Shown in pieces: positions 30,231 through 41,200 of a DNA stretch of 64,000 nucleotides; the first letter of the stretch is position 1; each line of letters starts with the position of its first letter. The stretch covers positions 868,001 through 932,000 of the forward strand of contig NZ_WKFH01000003.1 of NCBI RefSeq assembly GCF_014884385.1, in the 5' to 3' direction. The position numbers and the translations under genes are program-made. The notes under the pieces were generated by a model that was given only the letters and a program-made list of their open reading frames with translations, ran no database searches and had not been told where the DNA came from. Source of the stretch: Phycobacter azelaicus. GTDB taxonomy: Bacteria; Pseudomonadota; Alphaproteobacteria; Rhodobacterales; Rhodobacteraceae.

Positions 30231-31079
30231 TCAGCGATTGCGGTCTGGCAGCGTGTCTCGCGCTGGCGCCGGCTCCCAGTTTTCGATGATGTCCGCAGCC
30301 TCCTGAGCCGTTTCGACAAACCGGAACAGGTCAAGATCACGGTCTGAGATGGTCCCGGCATCGGCAAGGGCCTCCCAATTGATGATCTTCTCCCAGAAGG
30401 CACGACCAAACAGGATGAAGGGCACCCGCTCCATCCGCCCGGTCTGAATGAGGGTGAGGCTCTCGAACAGCTCATCCAGCGTCCCAAAACCGCCCGGGAA
30501 CACGGTGATCGCCCGCGCGCGCATCAGGAAGTGCATCTTGCGCACTGCAAAATAGTGGAAATTGAAACTTAGCTCTGGCGTCACGTACTCGTTTGGCGCC
30601 TGTTCGTGCGGCAGAACGATCCCCAATCCGATGGAATGCCCACCTGCATCCACGGCGCCAAGGTTGCCCGCCTCCATGACGCCGGGACCGCCACCCGTCA
30701 CCACCACGTTGTGATGACCAGAAGATTTCAGAGACTCCACCGTCATTAGCCGCGCGAACTCGCGCGCCTCGTCATAGAAATGCGACAGATCCGCGAGAGT
30801 CTGGGTACGCGCCTGGTCTCTGTTCTCCGGGCTCGGAATGCGCGCACCACCAAACATGACGATGGTGCTTTCGATTCCCTTTTCATCCAGCAAAAGCTGA
30901 GGTTTCAGTAATTCCAACTGCAACCGCACCGGGCGCAGCTCGTCCCGCAGCATGAAATCGTTATCGGCAAAGGCCAGCTTGTACGACGGGGAACGCGTTT
31001 GCGGTGTCAGCGGAATATGCTCGGCGCGGCTGCGGTCGGACAGGGCGTCGGGAAAGGGGCTTTTGCGATCATCACTCAT
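30231..31079 (-). CDS. LOG-family protein (TIGR00730-like, long form)
   Basis: 282 aa; the start MSDDRKSPFPDAL was chosen because further upstream residues lie over the neighbouring promoter. The Rossmann-like core carries VTGGGPGVMEAGNLGA and the family signature FPGGFGTLDELFE. LOG proteins are cytokinin riboside phosphoribohydrolases in plants and nucleotide 5'-monophosphate nucleosidases in bacteria (PpnN). The longer N-terminus (~75 residues) resembles the bacterial long form. It is divergent from the dehydratase at 31226. Confidence 0.85.
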   Translation of the reverse strand: MSDDRKSPFPDALSDRSRAEHIPLTPQTRSPSYKLAFADNDFMLRDELRPVRLQLELLKPQLLLDEKGIESTIVMFGGARIPSPENRDQARTQTLADLSHFYDEAREFARLMTVESLKSSGHHNVVVTGGGPGVMEAGNLGAVDAGGHSIGLGIVLPHEQAPNEYVTPELSFNFHYFAVRKMHFLMRARAITVFPGGFGTLDELFESLTLIQTGRMERVPFILFGRAFWEKIINWEALADAGTISDRDLDLFRFVETAQEAADIIENWEPAPARDTLPDRNR

Positions 31080-31225
31080 GGGGACTGCCTGCGGATTTTG
31101 GTCACTTGCCACCCTGTCTATCCGCACCATGCGGCAGGCGCCAGTCCAACGCGGCGCCTGGCCTCTTGCGCCCGCTGCGCAGTGGCGTAGTCTCCCCCGG
31201 AACAAGCAAGCAACAGGCGGACCGG

Positions 31226-32155
31226 ATGAATTGGACAGGCGAAATCACCAAGGCAGCAGAGCGTATCAACGGCCATGTGCAGATCACGCCTGTTCTGCTC
31301 ACACAGGGATTTGGGCTGACCTTCCCGATTGAGATGAAGCTGGAGCACATGCAGCATACTGGCAGCTTCAAGGCCCGCGGTGCTTTCAACACCCTCCTGA
31401 GCAGCGAAGTACCCGAGGCGGGCCTCGTCGCGGCTTCGGGGGGCAACCACGGAGCGGCCGTCGCCTATGCGGCCAGCAAGCTGGGCCACAAGGCGCGGAT
31501 CTATGTGCCCGAGATGGCCGGCCCCGCCAAGATTTCCCTGATCCGAGATGCAGGTGCGGATCTGCAGGTGGTGCCCGGCGCCTATGCCAATGCCCTGGAG
31601 CTGGCACAAGCCTACGAGGCCGAGACCGGCGCCATGCAGGTCCACGCCTATGATGCCCCCGGCACCGTCGCCGGTCAGGGCACCTGCTTTTCAGAATGGG
31701 AAGAGCAAGGGCTTGAAGCGGATACCGTGGTGATCGCGGTCGGCGGCGGCGGCCTGATTGCCGGTGCGCTCGCCTGGTTTGACGGCAGGAAAAAGATAGT
31801 TGCGGTCGAACCTCATACCTCCTGCGCGCTCCATGCGGCGCTGCAAGCAGATGCTCCGGTGGATGTGGAAGTTTCGGGCGTTGCCGCCAATGCCCTTGGC
31901 GCCAAACGCATCGGCTCGATCTGCTTTGATCAGGCAAAGGAAAAGGGTGTGACCTCCGTCACAGTATCGGACGATGCTATCACTGCGGCGCAATCAGCGC
32001 TCTGGCGCGAGCGGCGCATCCTGACCGAACCCGCAGGCGCCACCACGCTGGCGGCCCTGATGTCTGGCGCCTACAAGCCCGAACCCGGTGAGCGCGTCGC
32101 TGTGTTGGTCTGTGGTGGCAATATCGCCCCAGATCCGCTGGCATCGCAAGGCTAA
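31226..32155 (+). CDS. Threonine/serine dehydratase-like PLP enzyme
   Basis: 309 aa fold-type II PLP enzyme. PLP-lysine is in GSFKARGAFN (~48), phosphate loop SGGNHGAAVA, and the glycine loop VGGGGLIAGAL. No C-terminal ACT domain, so it is closer to catabolic threonine dehydratases, serine racemases or hydroxyaspartate ammonia-lyases than to IlvA. Exact substrate unclear. A GntR gene follows 38 bases later on the same strand and may regulate it. The start at 31226 follows GGACCGG. Confidence 0.85.
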   Translation: MNWTGEITKAAERINGHVQITPVLLTQGFGLTFPIEMKLEHMQHTGSFKARGAFNTLLSSEVPEAGLVAASGGNHGAAVAYAASKLGHKARIYVPEMAGPAKISLIRDAGADLQVVPGAYANALELAQAYEAETGAMQVHAYDAPGTVAGQGTCFSEWEEQGLEADTVVIAVGGGGLIAGALAWFDGRKKIVAVEPHTSCALHAALQADAPVDVEVSGVAANALGAKRIGSICFDQAKEKGVTSVTVSDDAITAAQSALWRERRILTEPAGATTLAALMSGAYKPEPGERVAVLVCGGNIAPDPLASQG

Positions 32156-32193
32156 GGCTTGCGACAGCACAAAAGGCACCCTATCGCAGGGTC

Positions 32194-32793
32194 ATGACCG
32201 CCACGATTGCAGACAGGATCTATCTGGAGCTCAGCGAGCGTATCGTCACCGGGCAGCTGCCTGCGGGCGAAAAGCTGCGCCAGGACCATATCGCGCGCGA
32301 GTTCGAAACCAGTCATGTGCCCGTGCGCGAGGCCCTGTTGCGGCTTGAAGCCCACGGTCTTGCCTATTCGCAGCCGCGCCGTGGCACCCGCGTGACCGCC
32401 CTTGACCCGGCCGAGATCCGCGAAGTGATAGAGATGCGCGTGGCGCTTGAGGTGCTGGCGCTCACACACGCTTTTGCCCGGCTGAGCGATACAGACACCA
32501 AAGCGGCAGACGCCGCACGCATCGCCTGCGATGAGGCAACCGATATGGCCTCCTGGGAGCGGCTGAACCGCCAGTTTCATCGCACCATCCTGTCGCCATG
32601 CGGCATGCCGCGCCTTCTGGCGGCCATCGACGATCTGCACATCGCTTCGGCCCGGCATCTGTTTGCGAACTGGAAACACCAGTGGCGCCCGCGCGCCGAT
32701 AAGGATCACGCCGCCATCGTTCAGGCCATGCTGCGGCGGGATGCGGCGGCGGGATGCGAGATTCTGCGCCGCCACCTGCGCCGGGTGCGATAG
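32194..32793 (+). CDS. GntR-family regulator, FadR/FCD subfamily
   Basis: 199 aa. N-terminal winged helix-turn-helix (~1-70) with LPAGEKLRQDHIAREFETSHVPVREALLRLEAHGL, read in parts, is the FadR type. The C-terminal FCD domain (~80-190) has likely metal-binding histidines (NRQFHRTI and later DHAAI). It is next to the threonine dehydratase-like gene and is its plausible regulator. The effector is unknown. dapD follows 109 bases later. Confidence 0.88.
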   Translation: MTATIADRIYLELSERIVTGQLPAGEKLRQDHIAREFETSHVPVREALLRLEAHGLAYSQPRRGTRVTALDPAEIREVIEMRVALEVLALTHAFARLSDTDTKAADAARIACDEATDMASWERLNRQFHRTILSPCGMPRLLAAIDDLHIASARHLFANWKHQWRPRADKDHAAIVQAMLRRDAAAGCEILRRHLRRVR

Positions 32794-32902
32794 ATCGTCC
32801 GGGGACCACCAAAAGGCCGCCACACACCGCAATCGGCACATGACCTTGCCCGCAAATGCCGCTATGTAGGCGCGAAACCATATTCTTGCCGGAGATACAC
32901 TC

Positions 32903-33730
32903 ATGTCCAACGCACAGCTGGAAGCCGCAATCGAAGCCGCCTGGGAGGCGCGTGATACCATCACCCCCGCAACTTCGGGCGAAACGCGGGAAGCGATCGA
33001 GGATACTCTGAACGCTCTGGATTCCGGCAGCCTGCGCGTCGCCGAAAAGCTGGAGAATGGCGACTGGCACGTGAACCAATGGGCAAAAAAAGCCGTTCTC
33101 TTGGGCTTCCGCATCAAGGACATGGAGATCCAGACCGGTGGTCCGCAGGACTCTGGCTGGTGGGACAAGGTCGACAGCAAGTTCAAGGGCTGGGGCGAAA
33201 ACCAGTGGAAGGCCGCCGGTTTCCGGGCCGTGCCGAACTGCGTCGTGCGCAAATCCGCCTTTATCGCGCCGGGCGTGGTGCTGATGCCCTCCTTCGTGAA
33301 CCTCGGCGCCTATGTGGATGAAGGCACCATGGTCGATACCTGGGCCACCGTCGGCTCTTGTGCGCAGATCGGCAAGAACGTGCACCTGTCGGGCGGCGTC
33401 GGCATTGGCGGCGTGCTGGAACCGATGCAGGCCGGCCCCACCATCATCGAAGACAACTGCTTCATTGGTGCGCGTTCGGAAGTGGTCGAAGGCTGCATCG
33501 TGCGCGAAGGCTCGGTTCTGGGCATGGGCGTTTACATTGGCAAATCGACCAAGATCGTCGACCGCGAAACCGGTGAGGTCATGTACGGCGAAGTGCCGCC
33601 CTATTCGGTGGTGGTCTCCGGTTCCATGCCGTCGAAGAACGGCATCAACCTTTACTGCGCGGTGATCGTGAAGCGCGTGGATGCGCAGACCCGCTCCAAG
33701 ACCGGCATCAACGAGCTGCTGCGCGACTGA
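32903..33730 (+). CDS. dapD: 2,3,4,5-tetrahydropyridine-2,6-dicarboxylate N-succinyltransferase
   Basis: 275 aa, the standard length. It transfers succinyl from succinyl-CoA in the succinylase branch of lysine and diaminopimelate synthesis. The left-handed beta-helix is visible from ~105 on ([22 protein letters not shown] and following hexapeptides), with [12 protein letters not shown] and the conserved C-terminal [19 protein letters not shown]. DapE, the deacylating enzyme of the same branch, is encoded 13 kb downstream. A strong terminator follows. Confidence 0.97.
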   Translation: MSNAQLEAAIEAAWEARDTITPATSGETREAIEDTLNALDSGSLRVAEKLENGDWHVNQWAKKAVLLGFRIKDMEIQTGGPQDSGWWDKVDSKFKGWGENQWKAAGFRAVPNCVVRKSAFIAPGVVLMPSFVNLGAYVDEGTMVDTWATVGSCAQIGKNVHLSGGVGIGGVLEPMQAGPTIIEDNCFIGARSEVVEGCIVREGSVLGMGVYIGKSTKIVDRETGEVMYGEVPPYSVVVSGSMPSKNGINLYCAVIVKRVDAQTRSKTGINELLRD

Positions 33731-33755
33731 TCCCGGCCTTAACTGGCAACCATGG

Positions 33756-33783
33756 AAACGCGCCCCAATCCGGGGCGCGTTTT
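33756..33783. terminator. Terminator between dapD and hutU
   Basis: Perfect 11-bp stem AAACGCGCCCC/GGGGCGCGTTT with a five-base loop, and A and T runs on both sides. It lies between convergent dapD and hutU stops and so acts for both. Confidence 0.9.
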
Positions 33784-33785
33784 CG

Positions 33786-35453
33786 TTAGAGGATCCCCGG
33801 AAGGGTCAGTTGATGCTGACGCGCACAGTCCTTTGCGATCTCGTATCCTGCATCCGCATGTCGCATGACCCCGGTGGCCGGATCGTTCCAAAGCACCCGC
33901 TCGATGCGGCGGTCGGCGTCTTCACTGCCATCACAGCAGATCACTACGCCGGAGTGCTGAGAAAAGCCCATACCAACCCCGCCTCCATGGTGCAGCGACA
34001 CCCAGGTCGCACCCGAGGCTGTATTGAGCAGCGCATTCAAGAGCGGCCAATCCGACACCGCATCCGAGCCATCCAGCATAGCCTCTGTCTCGCGATTGGG
34101 AGAGGCGACAGAGCCACTGTCCAGATGGTCGCGGCCAATGACCACCGGCGCGGACAGCTCGCCATTGCGGACCATCTCGTTGAAGGCCAGCCCGGCCCGG
34201 TGGCGATCGCCTAGCCCAATCCAGCAGATCCGTGCGGGCAGACCCTGAAACGCGATCCGCTCCTCTGCCATATCCAGCCAGCGGTGCAAACCTTCGTTTT
34301 CGGGGAACAGCTCTTTCATCTTGGCGTCGGTCTTGCGGATATCCTCGGGATCGCCCGACAGGGCACACCAGCGGAAGGGGCCAATGCCCCGGCAGAACAG
34401 CGGGCGGATATAGGCAGGAACGAAACCGGGGAAATCGAAGGCGTTCGTGAGCCCTTCCTCCAACGCCATCTGGCGGATGTTGTTGCCATAGTCAACGGTG
34501 GGAATGCCCATCGCGTGGAACTGGCACATGGCCTCGACCTGCACTTTCATGCTGGCGCGGGCGGCCTTTTCCACCGCTTTAGGGTCGGTTTCGCGTTTCT
34601 CGATCCACTCCCCCATGGTCCAGCCCAGCGGCAGGTAGCCATTGACCGGATCATGGGCCGAAGTCTGATCCGTGACCAGATCGGGACGTATGCCACGCCG
34701 CACCAGTTCGGGAAAGACCTCGGCGGCATTGCCCAAGAGGCCCACCGATTTCGCCTCTCCCGCAGCGGTCCAGCGGGCGATCATCGCCAGCGCCTCGTCC
34801 AGGCTGTCGGTCTGCTCATCGAGGTAGCGCGTGCGCAGGCGGAAATCGATGCTGTCCGGGTTGCATTCCACCGCAAGACAGCAGGCCCCGGCCATCACCG
34901 CCGCAAGCGGCTGCGCGCCGCCCATGCCGCCGAGGCCACCGGTCAGGATCCATTTGCCGCCGAGGTCTCCGCCATAGTGCTGGCGCCCGGCCTCGGCAAA
35001 GGTCTCATAGGTGCCCTGCACGATGCCTTGCGTGCCGATGTAGATCCAGGACCCGGCGGTCATTTGACCGTACATCATGAGCCCCTTGCGATCGAGTTCG
35101 TTGAAATGGTCCCAGGTCGCCCAGCGCGGCACCAGGTTCGAATTGGCAATCAACACGCGCGGCGCCTCCCTGTGGGTTTGGAAGATGCCGACGGGTTTGC
35201 CCGATTGCACCAGAAGGGTCTGATCGTCTTCCAGGTTCCGCAGGCTGTCGACGATGAGGTCAAAATCCTTCCAGGTTCGCGCCGCCCGCCCGATGCCGCC
35301 ATAGACCACCAATTCATGCGGGTTCTCGGCCACATCGGGGTGCAGGTTGTTCATCAGCATCCGCAAGGGCGCCTCGGTCAACCAGGACTTGGCGCTGATC
35401 TCGGGTCCCGTGGGCGGATAGATGTCGCGGTTGTTCTTGCGGGGATCGGTCAT
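33786..35453 (-). CDS. hutU: Urocanate hydratase
   Basis: 555 aa, standard length. It converts urocanate to 4-imidazolone-5-propionate using tightly bound NAD+. The N-terminus ([28 protein letters not shown], in parts), the NAD-binding [13 protein letters not shown] (~170), and the active-site Cys region ([19 protein letters not shown]) are diagnostic. Its ATG overlaps the hutG stop (ATGA). It is the last gene of the leftward hutI-hutH-hutG-hutU operon. Confidence 0.98.
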   Translation of the reverse strand: MTDPRKNNRDIYPPTGPEISAKSWLTEAPLRMLMNNLHPDVAENPHELVVYGGIGRAARTWKDFDLIVDSLRNLEDDQTLLVQSGKPVGIFQTHREAPRVLIANSNLVPRWATWDHFNELDRKGLMMYGQMTAGSWIYIGTQGIVQGTYETFAEAGRQHYGGDLGGKWILTGGLGGMGGAQPLAAVMAGACCLAVECNPDSIDFRLRTRYLDEQTDSLDEALAMIARWTAAGEAKSVGLLGNAAEVFPELVRRGIRPDLVTDQTSAHDPVNGYLPLGWTMGEWIEKRETDPKAVEKAARASMKVQVEAMCQFHAMGIPTVDYGNNIRQMALEEGLTNAFDFPGFVPAYIRPLFCRGIGPFRWCALSGDPEDIRKTDAKMKELFPENEGLHRWLDMAEERIAFQGLPARICWIGLGDRHRAGLAFNEMVRNGELSAPVVIGRDHLDSGSVASPNRETEAMLDGSDAVSDWPLLNALLNTASGATWVSLHHGGGVGMGFSQHSGVVICCDGSEDADRRIERVLWNDPATGVMRHADAGYEIAKDCARQHQLTLPGIL

Positions 35454-36232
35454 GTCGGCCTCCAGGAAATAAGATCTGTCAGGATGTGGCGAAGATGTTC
35501 GCGCAGCCGGTCGGCGCGGATGCGGTCATAGGTCCAAGGCGGGACCTCTTCGCAGTAGCTGGCCTGCGCCAGTTCCATCTGGATCGCGTGAACGCCTTGC
35601 GCGGGGTGGCCATAGTGGCGGGTGGTCCAGCCACCAAGGAAGCGGCCATTGAGGATGGAGGAATAGCCCCTGGCAGCCTCGCACCGCTGCTGCACCTGCG
35701 CCTCGATATCGGGATCGCAGGTTACTCCGCGATTGGTGCCAATGTTGAAATCCGGCAGCCGTCCATCGAACAGAAACGGGATCTGGCTACGGATCGAATG
35801 GCAGTCATAGAGGATGGCAAAGCCATGCAAATCGCGGACCCGGCGTAGCTCGACCTCTAACGCAGCGTGATAGGGCGCATGATAAAGATCCCCAAGCCGC
35901 GCGATTTCCTCCGCGTCCGGTTCCGCCCCCTCCTGCCAGATCGGGTGCCCGTCAAAATCGGTCAGCGGCACAAGTGTTGTCGTGTTCTGACCGGGATAAA
36001 GGCTCTGCCCTTCGGGATCGCGGTTCACGTCGATCACGTAGCGATGGATAGGGGTGCGCACCGTGGTGACCCCATCGACCAGACCGGTGTAAAGATCGTG
36101 CACATGCCAATCCGTATCCGCCAGCGCGCGGCCTGTATCGTTGAGTCTGTCCCAGACCTCGACCGGGACATCGGTGCCGGTATGGGGTAGCCCCAGCATA
36201 AGGGGCGATGCGCCGCGCGTGACCTCGATCAT
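35450..36232 (-). CDS. hutG: N-formylglutamate deformylase
   Basis: 260 aa; N-formylglutamate amidohydrolase family, producing glutamate and formate at the end of the five-step histidine route. The start [23 protein letters not shown] overlaps the hutH stop by the ATGA rule; the longer frame is antisense-like sequence inside hutH. Zinc-binding candidates are [16 protein letters not shown] and the [16 protein letters not shown] block. Its pairing with hutF shows that this cluster uses formylglutamate, not formamide-releasing HutG. Confidence 0.95.
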   Translation of the reverse strand: MIEVTRGASPLMLGLPHTGTDVPVEVWDRLNDTGRALADTDWHVHDLYTGLVDGVTTVRTPIHRYVIDVNRDPEGQSLYPGQNTTTLVPLTDFDGHPIWQEGAEPDAEEIARLGDLYHAPYHAALEVELRRVRDLHGFAILYDCHSIRSQIPFLFDGRLPDFNIGTNRGVTCDPDIEAQVQQRCEAARGYSSILNGRFLGGWTTRHYGHPAQGVHAIQMELAQASYCEEVPPWTYDRIRADRLREHLRHILTDLISWRPT

Positions 36233-37752
36233 TTTGCAACCTCGATGCCCGCCGCTGCCGCGACGCGGCCTTGGCGGATCATGGCGCTGGCCGTTTCGAT
36301 TTCGGGCGCAAGGTAGCGATCCTCGGCAAGCGGAGGGATCTCGGAACGCAAACTCCGCATTACATCCTGCAAACGCAAGGAGGTCGCCAGTGGCGCGCGC
36401 GCCTCGACCCCTTGAGCAGCACAAAGCAATTCGACCCCGAGGATCACCGACAGGTTCTTCCCCATTCGCCCCAGCCGCAGCGCGCCATGGGCCGCCATGG
36501 AGACGTGATCCTCCTGGTTGGCTGAGGTGGGCGTTGAATCGGTCACACACGGGTTTGCAAGGTGTTTGTTCTCGCTCATCAGGGCGGCCGTCGTCACCTC
36601 GGCGATCATGAAGCCAGAATTGAGCCCCGGATCGGGCGTCAGGAAGGGCGGCAGGTTATGGGACAAGGTCGGGTCCACCATCAGTGCAACGCGGCGCTGC
36701 GCGATGGCGCCGATTTCGGCGATGGCCAGCGCAATCTGATCGGCGGCAAATCCCACATATTCGGCATGGAAATTCCCGCCCGAAACGATGCGACCAGCCT
36801 CAGTCAGCACCAACGGATTGTCTGTGACGGCGTTTGCCTCCACCTCAAGCGTACGGGCAGCCATGCGCAGAACGTCTAGCGCCGCGCCCAGAACCTGCGG
36901 CTGGCAGCGGATGCAATAGGGATCCTGCACCCGGCTGTCTCCCTCACGGTGGCTGTCACGAATCTCGCTGCCCTGCATCAGGTGACGCATTTCACCGGCC
37001 ACGTCGATCTGCCCTGCGTGGCCGCGCAGATCGTGGACCTCAGCCAATAGCGGCGCGGTAGAGCCCATGATCGCATCCGTGGTGAGGGCCGCAACCACGA
37101 TGGAGGCTTCGGCAAGCCGCCAGGCATCGAACAGCCCGGCAAGGGCGCAGGCGGTTGAAAACTGGGTTCCGTTTATAAGGGCAAGCCCCTCTTTCGGCCC
37201 GAGGACAATAGGCTCTAATCCAGACTGTTTCAGGGCCGTGGCGCCGGACATGCGCACTCCTGCAACAATCGCCTCCCCCTCTCCGATCATCACAGCCGCC
37301 ATATGAGCAAGCGGCGCCAGATCGCCCGAAGCACCGACAGAGCCTTGCGAGGGCACAACGGGCGTCACGCCAAGCGCGAGCATGCGCTCGATCTGTTCTA
37401 TGACGGTCCAGCGCACGCCAGATGCACCGCGCCCCAGCGACACCAGTTTGAGCGCCATCATCAGCCGGACCTTGTCTGCCGCAAGCGGCTCTCCCACCCC
37501 GCAGCAATGGCTGAGGATGAGGTTGCGCTGCAGTTGTGCGGTATCCGCAGGGGCGATCCGCGTGGAGGCGAGTTTTCCAAAGCCGGTGTTGACGCCGTAG
37601 ACTGGCTCATCACCAGCGGCAGCGGCGGCGACCATATGGGCCGCCTCTTCGACCCCTGCGCGAGCAGATGGATCAAGGCACAGGGGATCCGTACCGCGAT
37701 AGATGGTTTCGAGCGTGTGCAGCGTTACAGCACCGGGTGTTATCTGGAGCAT
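36229..37752 (-). CDS. hutH: Histidine ammonia-lyase
   Basis: 507 aa. The MIO cofactor forms from the Ala-Ser-Gly of [16 protein letters not shown] (~143-145). Other marks: [21 protein letters not shown] and [14 protein letters not shown]. It removes ammonia from histidine to give urocanate, the first step of the pathway. Its start overlaps the hutI stop by 13 bases and its stop overlaps hutG by four, so the operon is tightly coupled. Confidence 0.98.
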   Translation of the reverse strand: MLQITPGAVTLHTLETIYRGTDPLCLDPSARAGVEEAAHMVAAAAAGDEPVYGVNTGFGKLASTRIAPADTAQLQRNLILSHCCGVGEPLAADKVRLMMALKLVSLGRGASGVRWTVIEQIERMLALGVTPVVPSQGSVGASGDLAPLAHMAAVMIGEGEAIVAGVRMSGATALKQSGLEPIVLGPKEGLALINGTQFSTACALAGLFDAWRLAEASIVVAALTTDAIMGSTAPLLAEVHDLRGHAGQIDVAGEMRHLMQGSEIRDSHREGDSRVQDPYCIRCQPQVLGAALDVLRMAARTLEVEANAVTDNPLVLTEAGRIVSGGNFHAEYVGFAADQIALAIAEIGAIAQRRVALMVDPTLSHNLPPFLTPDPGLNSGFMIAEVTTAALMSENKHLANPCVTDSTPTSANQEDHVSMAAHGALRLGRMGKNLSVILGVELLCAAQGVEARAPLATSLRLQDVMRSLRSEIPPLAEDRYLAPEIETASAMIRQGRVAAAAGIEVAK

Positions 37753-38963
37753 CTCTTGCCCTCAACAATCGTTTCGTGAAGCGGGTTGAACCCGATGCGA
37801 TAGGACAGCTCGGCAGGGCGCGTGACATCCCAGATCGCCAGATCAGCCCGCAGCCCCGATGCGATCCGGCCCCGGTCGCGCAGCCCCAGCGCACGGGCCG
37901 CATGGGCGGTCACCCCGGCCAAAGCCTCCTGCGGGGTCATGCGGAACAGCGTGCAGCCCATGTTCATAGCCATCAAAAGCGAGGTCATCGGAGAAGAGCC
38001 GGGATTGCAATCGGTGGCGAGCGCCATGGGCACGCCATGCTTGCGGAATAGATCTATCGGCGGCGCCTGGGTTTCACGAAGCGTATAGAAAGCTCCCGGC
38101 AGGATCACCGCAACAGAGCCTGCCTTGGCCATGGCTAAGGCATCTGCTTCGGTTGCGTATTCCAGGTGGTCGACAGACAGGGCGCGGCGCGTGGCAGCCA
38201 AGGCGGTTCCGCCCTGATGGCTAAGCTGCTCAGCATGGAGTTTAACCGGCAGGCCCAGCTCAGACGCGCATTGAAACACCTCGTCGATTTGAGAGGCGGA
38301 AAAGGCGATGTTTTCGCAGAACCCATCCACCGCGTCGACCAATCCCTCGGCATGTGCCGCGCGTAGTGCAGGCAAGCAGATCTCAGTCAGGTAGGCCTCC
38401 GCCCGCCCATCGTATTCCGGCGGCACCGCGTGGGCGCCGAGAAAGGTGGTAGTAATGGTCACCGGGCGCAAATGACCCAATTGCCGGGCCGCACGCAGCA
38501 TGGTCAACTCGGTATCGCGATCCAGGCCATAGCCGGATTTGATCTCCACCGTGGTGATGCCTTCGCGGATGAGAGCATCAAGCCGCGGCAGGGCACTGGA
38601 AATAAGATCCCCTTCCGAGGCGGCGCGGGTCGCAGCAACGGTAGACGCAATCCCGCCCCCGGCCCTTGCAACCTCTTCATAAGACGCACCGTTCAACCGC
38701 AGCTCAAACTCATGCGCGCGGTCGCCGCCAAAGACCAAGTGTGTGTGACAATCGATTAAACCCGGCGTCAGCAGGCGCCCCTCAAGGTCAATAGTCTCCC
38801 ACGTGCGGAAATGCGAAGGCAGATCGGCCGCGCATCCGGTCCAGGCGATCCGTCCGTTCTCAACGGCAACAGTCGCGTCCGGGATCAGCCCATATGGGTC
38901 AGACCTTCCTTGCATCATCGCGGCATTGCAGCCGCTCAGCACATATTGGGTTGGATCGCTCAT
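37740..38963 (-). CDS. hutI: Imidazolonepropionase
   Basis: 407 aa amidohydrolase converting imidazolone propionate to formiminoglutamate. The start [16 protein letters not shown] has GAGGGG just upstream; the long frame runs through the operator region. Metal ligands are in [27 protein letters not shown] and [27 protein letters not shown] is also diagnostic. It is the first gene of the leftward hut operon, 75 bases from the divergent hutF start, with a HutC-type operator in the gap. Confidence 0.97.
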   Translation of the reverse strand: MSDPTQYVLSGCNAAMMQGRSDPYGLIPDATVAVENGRIAWTGCAADLPSHFRTWETIDLEGRLLTPGLIDCHTHLVFGGDRAHEFELRLNGASYEEVARAGGGIASTVAATRAASEGDLISSALPRLDALIREGITTVEIKSGYGLDRDTELTMLRAARQLGHLRPVTITTTFLGAHAVPPEYDGRAEAYLTEICLPALRAAHAEGLVDAVDGFCENIAFSASQIDEVFQCASELGLPVKLHAEQLSHQGGTALAATRRALSVDHLEYATEADALAMAKAGSVAVILPGAFYTLRETQAPPIDLFRKHGVPMALATDCNPGSSPMTSLLMAMNMGCTLFRMTPQEALAGVTAHAARALGLRDRGRIASGLRADLAIWDVTRPAELSYRIGFNPLHETIVEGKRCSR

Positions 38964-39013
38964 TGGCCCCTCAGAAACAGCTTGATGGCGAATTACTATG
39001 CGCATACCTATAT

Positions 39014-39027
39014 TATGTCTATACATA
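39014..39027. promoter_or_regulatory. Candidate HutC operator in the hutI-hutF divergent promoter
   Basis: TATGTCTATACATA: arms TATGT/ACATA around CTAT. It resembles the TTGTATATACAA-type site reported for HutC repressors in proteobacteria. It lies 10 bases before the hutF start and about 50 from hutI, so one site could repress both directions. Confidence 0.55.
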
Positions 39028-39037
39028 TGGTGATATC

Positions 39038-40405
39038 ATGCAAACAATTTTTGCGCGGCAGGCCCGCCTTCCTGGCGGATGGGTACAAGACCTACGCCTG
39101 AGGATTGAGAACGGCGCCATTGCGGCGCTGCAGCCGGACAGCACATCGCAGGACGGCGATACCCGGGTCGACACGCTGTTGCCGGGGATGGCAAACCTGC
39201 ATTCACACAGCTTTCAACGCGCCATGGCCGGAATGACCGAACATCGCGCCCCAGGAAAAGACAGCTTCTGGACCTGGCGTGATCTGATGTATCGCTTTGT
39301 CGAAAAACTCACCCCCGACCATATCGAGGCGATTGCAGCCCTAACCTTCATGGAGATGCTGGAGGCCGGTTTTACTTCGGTGGGGGAATTCCACTACCTG
39401 CATCATCGACCAGGGGGAGCACGCTATGCGGACCCTACCGAGTTGAGCCAACGTGTCTTTGCGGCAGCCATGGAAACCGGCATTGGCCTGACCCATCTGC
39501 CGGTGCTCTACTCCTATGGCGGCGCAGGGCAACAGCCACTGTCCGGCGGGCAGCTTCGGTTCGGCAATTCCGTGGATAGTTTCGTAGCCCTACTGGAGAA
39601 CACACGCGCAGCCGCCCGACGCAACATGCCCGCTGATACGGTTGTCGGCCTCGCGCCCCACTCCCTGCGGGCAACCTGCCCGGAAGAGTTGATCAAGGCG
39701 ATCTCGCTGCAAGAGGGCGCCCCCCTTCACATCCACATAGCCGAGCAACCCGCTGAAGTGCGCGCTATCCAGGATTGGCTCGGGGGGCGCCCGGTTGAAT
39801 GGCTGCTGGAAAATACACCGGTCGACAGCAGTTGGTGCCTGATCCATGCCACCCATATGACGGGCAAAGAAACGCAGCAAATGGCACAGTCTGGAGCCGT
39901 CGCGGGCCTGTGCCCCATCACCGAGGCCAATCTCGGGGATGGCCCCTTCAATGGGCCGGATTTTCTGGGCAATGACGGACGCTTTGGCATTGGTTCGGAT
40001 TCGAATGTGCGTATCTCACTACCTGAAGAGCTGCGCATGTTGGAGTATTCCCAACGTTTGCGCCACATGGCCCGCAACGTGATGATCCATGAGGCCGGAT
40101 CTGTTGGCGCATCGCTTTTTCTTGGCGGGGCTCAAGGTGGGGCACTGGCTTTGGGCCGCGACAGCGGGCAGATCGAAGTTGGCGGCCTGGCTGATCTCAT
40201 CGCCATTGACAGCGACCGGCCATCACTATGTGCGCTTCCACCCTCTCAGCTTCTGGACGGTTTCTGCTTTGCGGCCGGGGACGATGCGGTCACCGATGTC
40301 TGGAGCGCCGGGCGCCACAAGGTGCGACAGGGCAGACATGCTTCCCGCGACAGCATCGTGGCAACGTATAAGCACTGCATATCGGATCTCTGCGCTGCAC
40401 TTTAG
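39038..40405 (+). CDS. hutF: Formimidoylglutamate deiminase
   Basis: 455 aa amidohydrolase that deiminates formiminoglutamate to formylglutamate plus ammonia. The start MQTIFARQARLPGGWV was chosen at 39038, as the upstream frame crosses the operator. Metal-binding NLHSHSFQRAMAGM, PLHIHIAEQ, HATHMT and GIGSDSNVRISLPEEL are HutF-type. It is divergent from the hutIHGU operon and 63 bases before hutC, probably co-transcribed with the repressor gene. Confidence 0.96.
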   Translation: MQTIFARQARLPGGWVQDLRLRIENGAIAALQPDSTSQDGDTRVDTLLPGMANLHSHSFQRAMAGMTEHRAPGKDSFWTWRDLMYRFVEKLTPDHIEAIAALTFMEMLEAGFTSVGEFHYLHHRPGGARYADPTELSQRVFAAAMETGIGLTHLPVLYSYGGAGQQPLSGGQLRFGNSVDSFVALLENTRAAARRNMPADTVVGLAPHSLRATCPEELIKAISLQEGAPLHIHIAEQPAEVRAIQDWLGGRPVEWLLENTPVDSSWCLIHATHMTGKETQQMAQSGAVAGLCPITEANLGDGPFNGPDFLGNDGRFGIGSDSNVRISLPEELRMLEYSQRLRHMARNVMIHEAGSVGASLFLGGAQGGALALGRDSGQIEVGGLADLIAIDSDRPSLCALPPSQLLDGFCFAAGDDAVTDVWSAGRHKVRQGRHASRDSIVATYKHCISDLCAAL

Positions 40406-40468
40406 CCCGCGAACTTTACAAATCGCGCCCAGAAACCGACAAAGACATTGACCAGCTCATCGACGCAA

Positions 40469-41185
40469 GTGACAGGACAGCCGTTGCAATCCGAAAAAAA
40501 GACCACATACCAGGATGTAAGGGACGAGGTCCTGCGTCGCATTCAGGGCCGGATCTGGGATCAGGGCAGCCTTCTGCCGACTGAGCAGGAGCTGTCAGTA
40601 GAGTTCGGCTGCGCCCGTGCAACCGTCAACCGGGCCTTGCGGGAGCTGGCCGAGCGCGGGATCATCGACCGCAAACGCAAAAGCGGCACCCGTGTTACAA
40701 CAGCGCCAGTGAAACAGGCGCGGCTGGAAATCAGCGTCACCCGGCATCAGGTTGAAGAGACAAACGCCAGCTATCGCTACAGGCTGGTGAGCCGCGAAAT
40801 CGTGCAAGCTCCCGATTGGCTTGCCGCGCAAATGGGGCTGCCCGCGCAGGCGCGGGTACTGCATCTGACTTGTATGCATTATGCAGACAACCGCCCCTTT
40901 CAGTATGAAACCCGCTGGATAAATATCGACGCCGTTCCGGACGTTGACACGGCAGATTTCAGCGCGACCGGGCCGAATGAGTGGCTGCTGGCACGGGTGC
41001 CATTTTCCGATGCGGAGATTGCCTTATCCTCGGTCGCCGCAACGGCCGATATCGCTTCATTTCTGGGCGCCAAGGAGGGCACGCCCCTGTTTCTAATGGA
41101 GCGAAGCACCTGGTTTCAGGGTCAGCCTGTGACCTTTGTGCGTCTGCATTTTCATGAAGGATACCGGATGCGGACTCGCTATTGA
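40469..41185 (+). CDS. hutC: Histidine utilisation repressor HutC (GntR family)
   Basis: 238 aa from a GTG. Alternative starts are TTG at 40448 (245 aa) and TTG at 40484; none has a strong Shine-Dalgarno. N-terminal winged helix (~14-80) with GSLLPTEQELSVEFGCARATVNRALRELAERGI in parts, and a C-terminal UTRA ligand domain ending VTFVRLHFHEGYRMRTRY, which fits HutC. The known HutC inducer is urocanate. It probably binds the site between hutI and hutF. Confidence 0.9.
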   Translation: MTGQPLQSEKKTTYQDVRDEVLRRIQGRIWDQGSLLPTEQELSVEFGCARATVNRALRELAERGIIDRKRKSGTRVTTAPVKQARLEISVTRHQVEETNASYRYRLVSREIVQAPDWLAAQMGLPAQARVLHLTCMHYADNRPFQYETRWINIDAVPDVDTADFSATGPNEWLLARVPFSDAEIALSSVAATADIASFLGAKEGTPLFLMERSTWFQGQPVTFVRLHFHEGYRMRTRY

Positions 41186-41200
41186 TTGAGCGTCGGGAGA

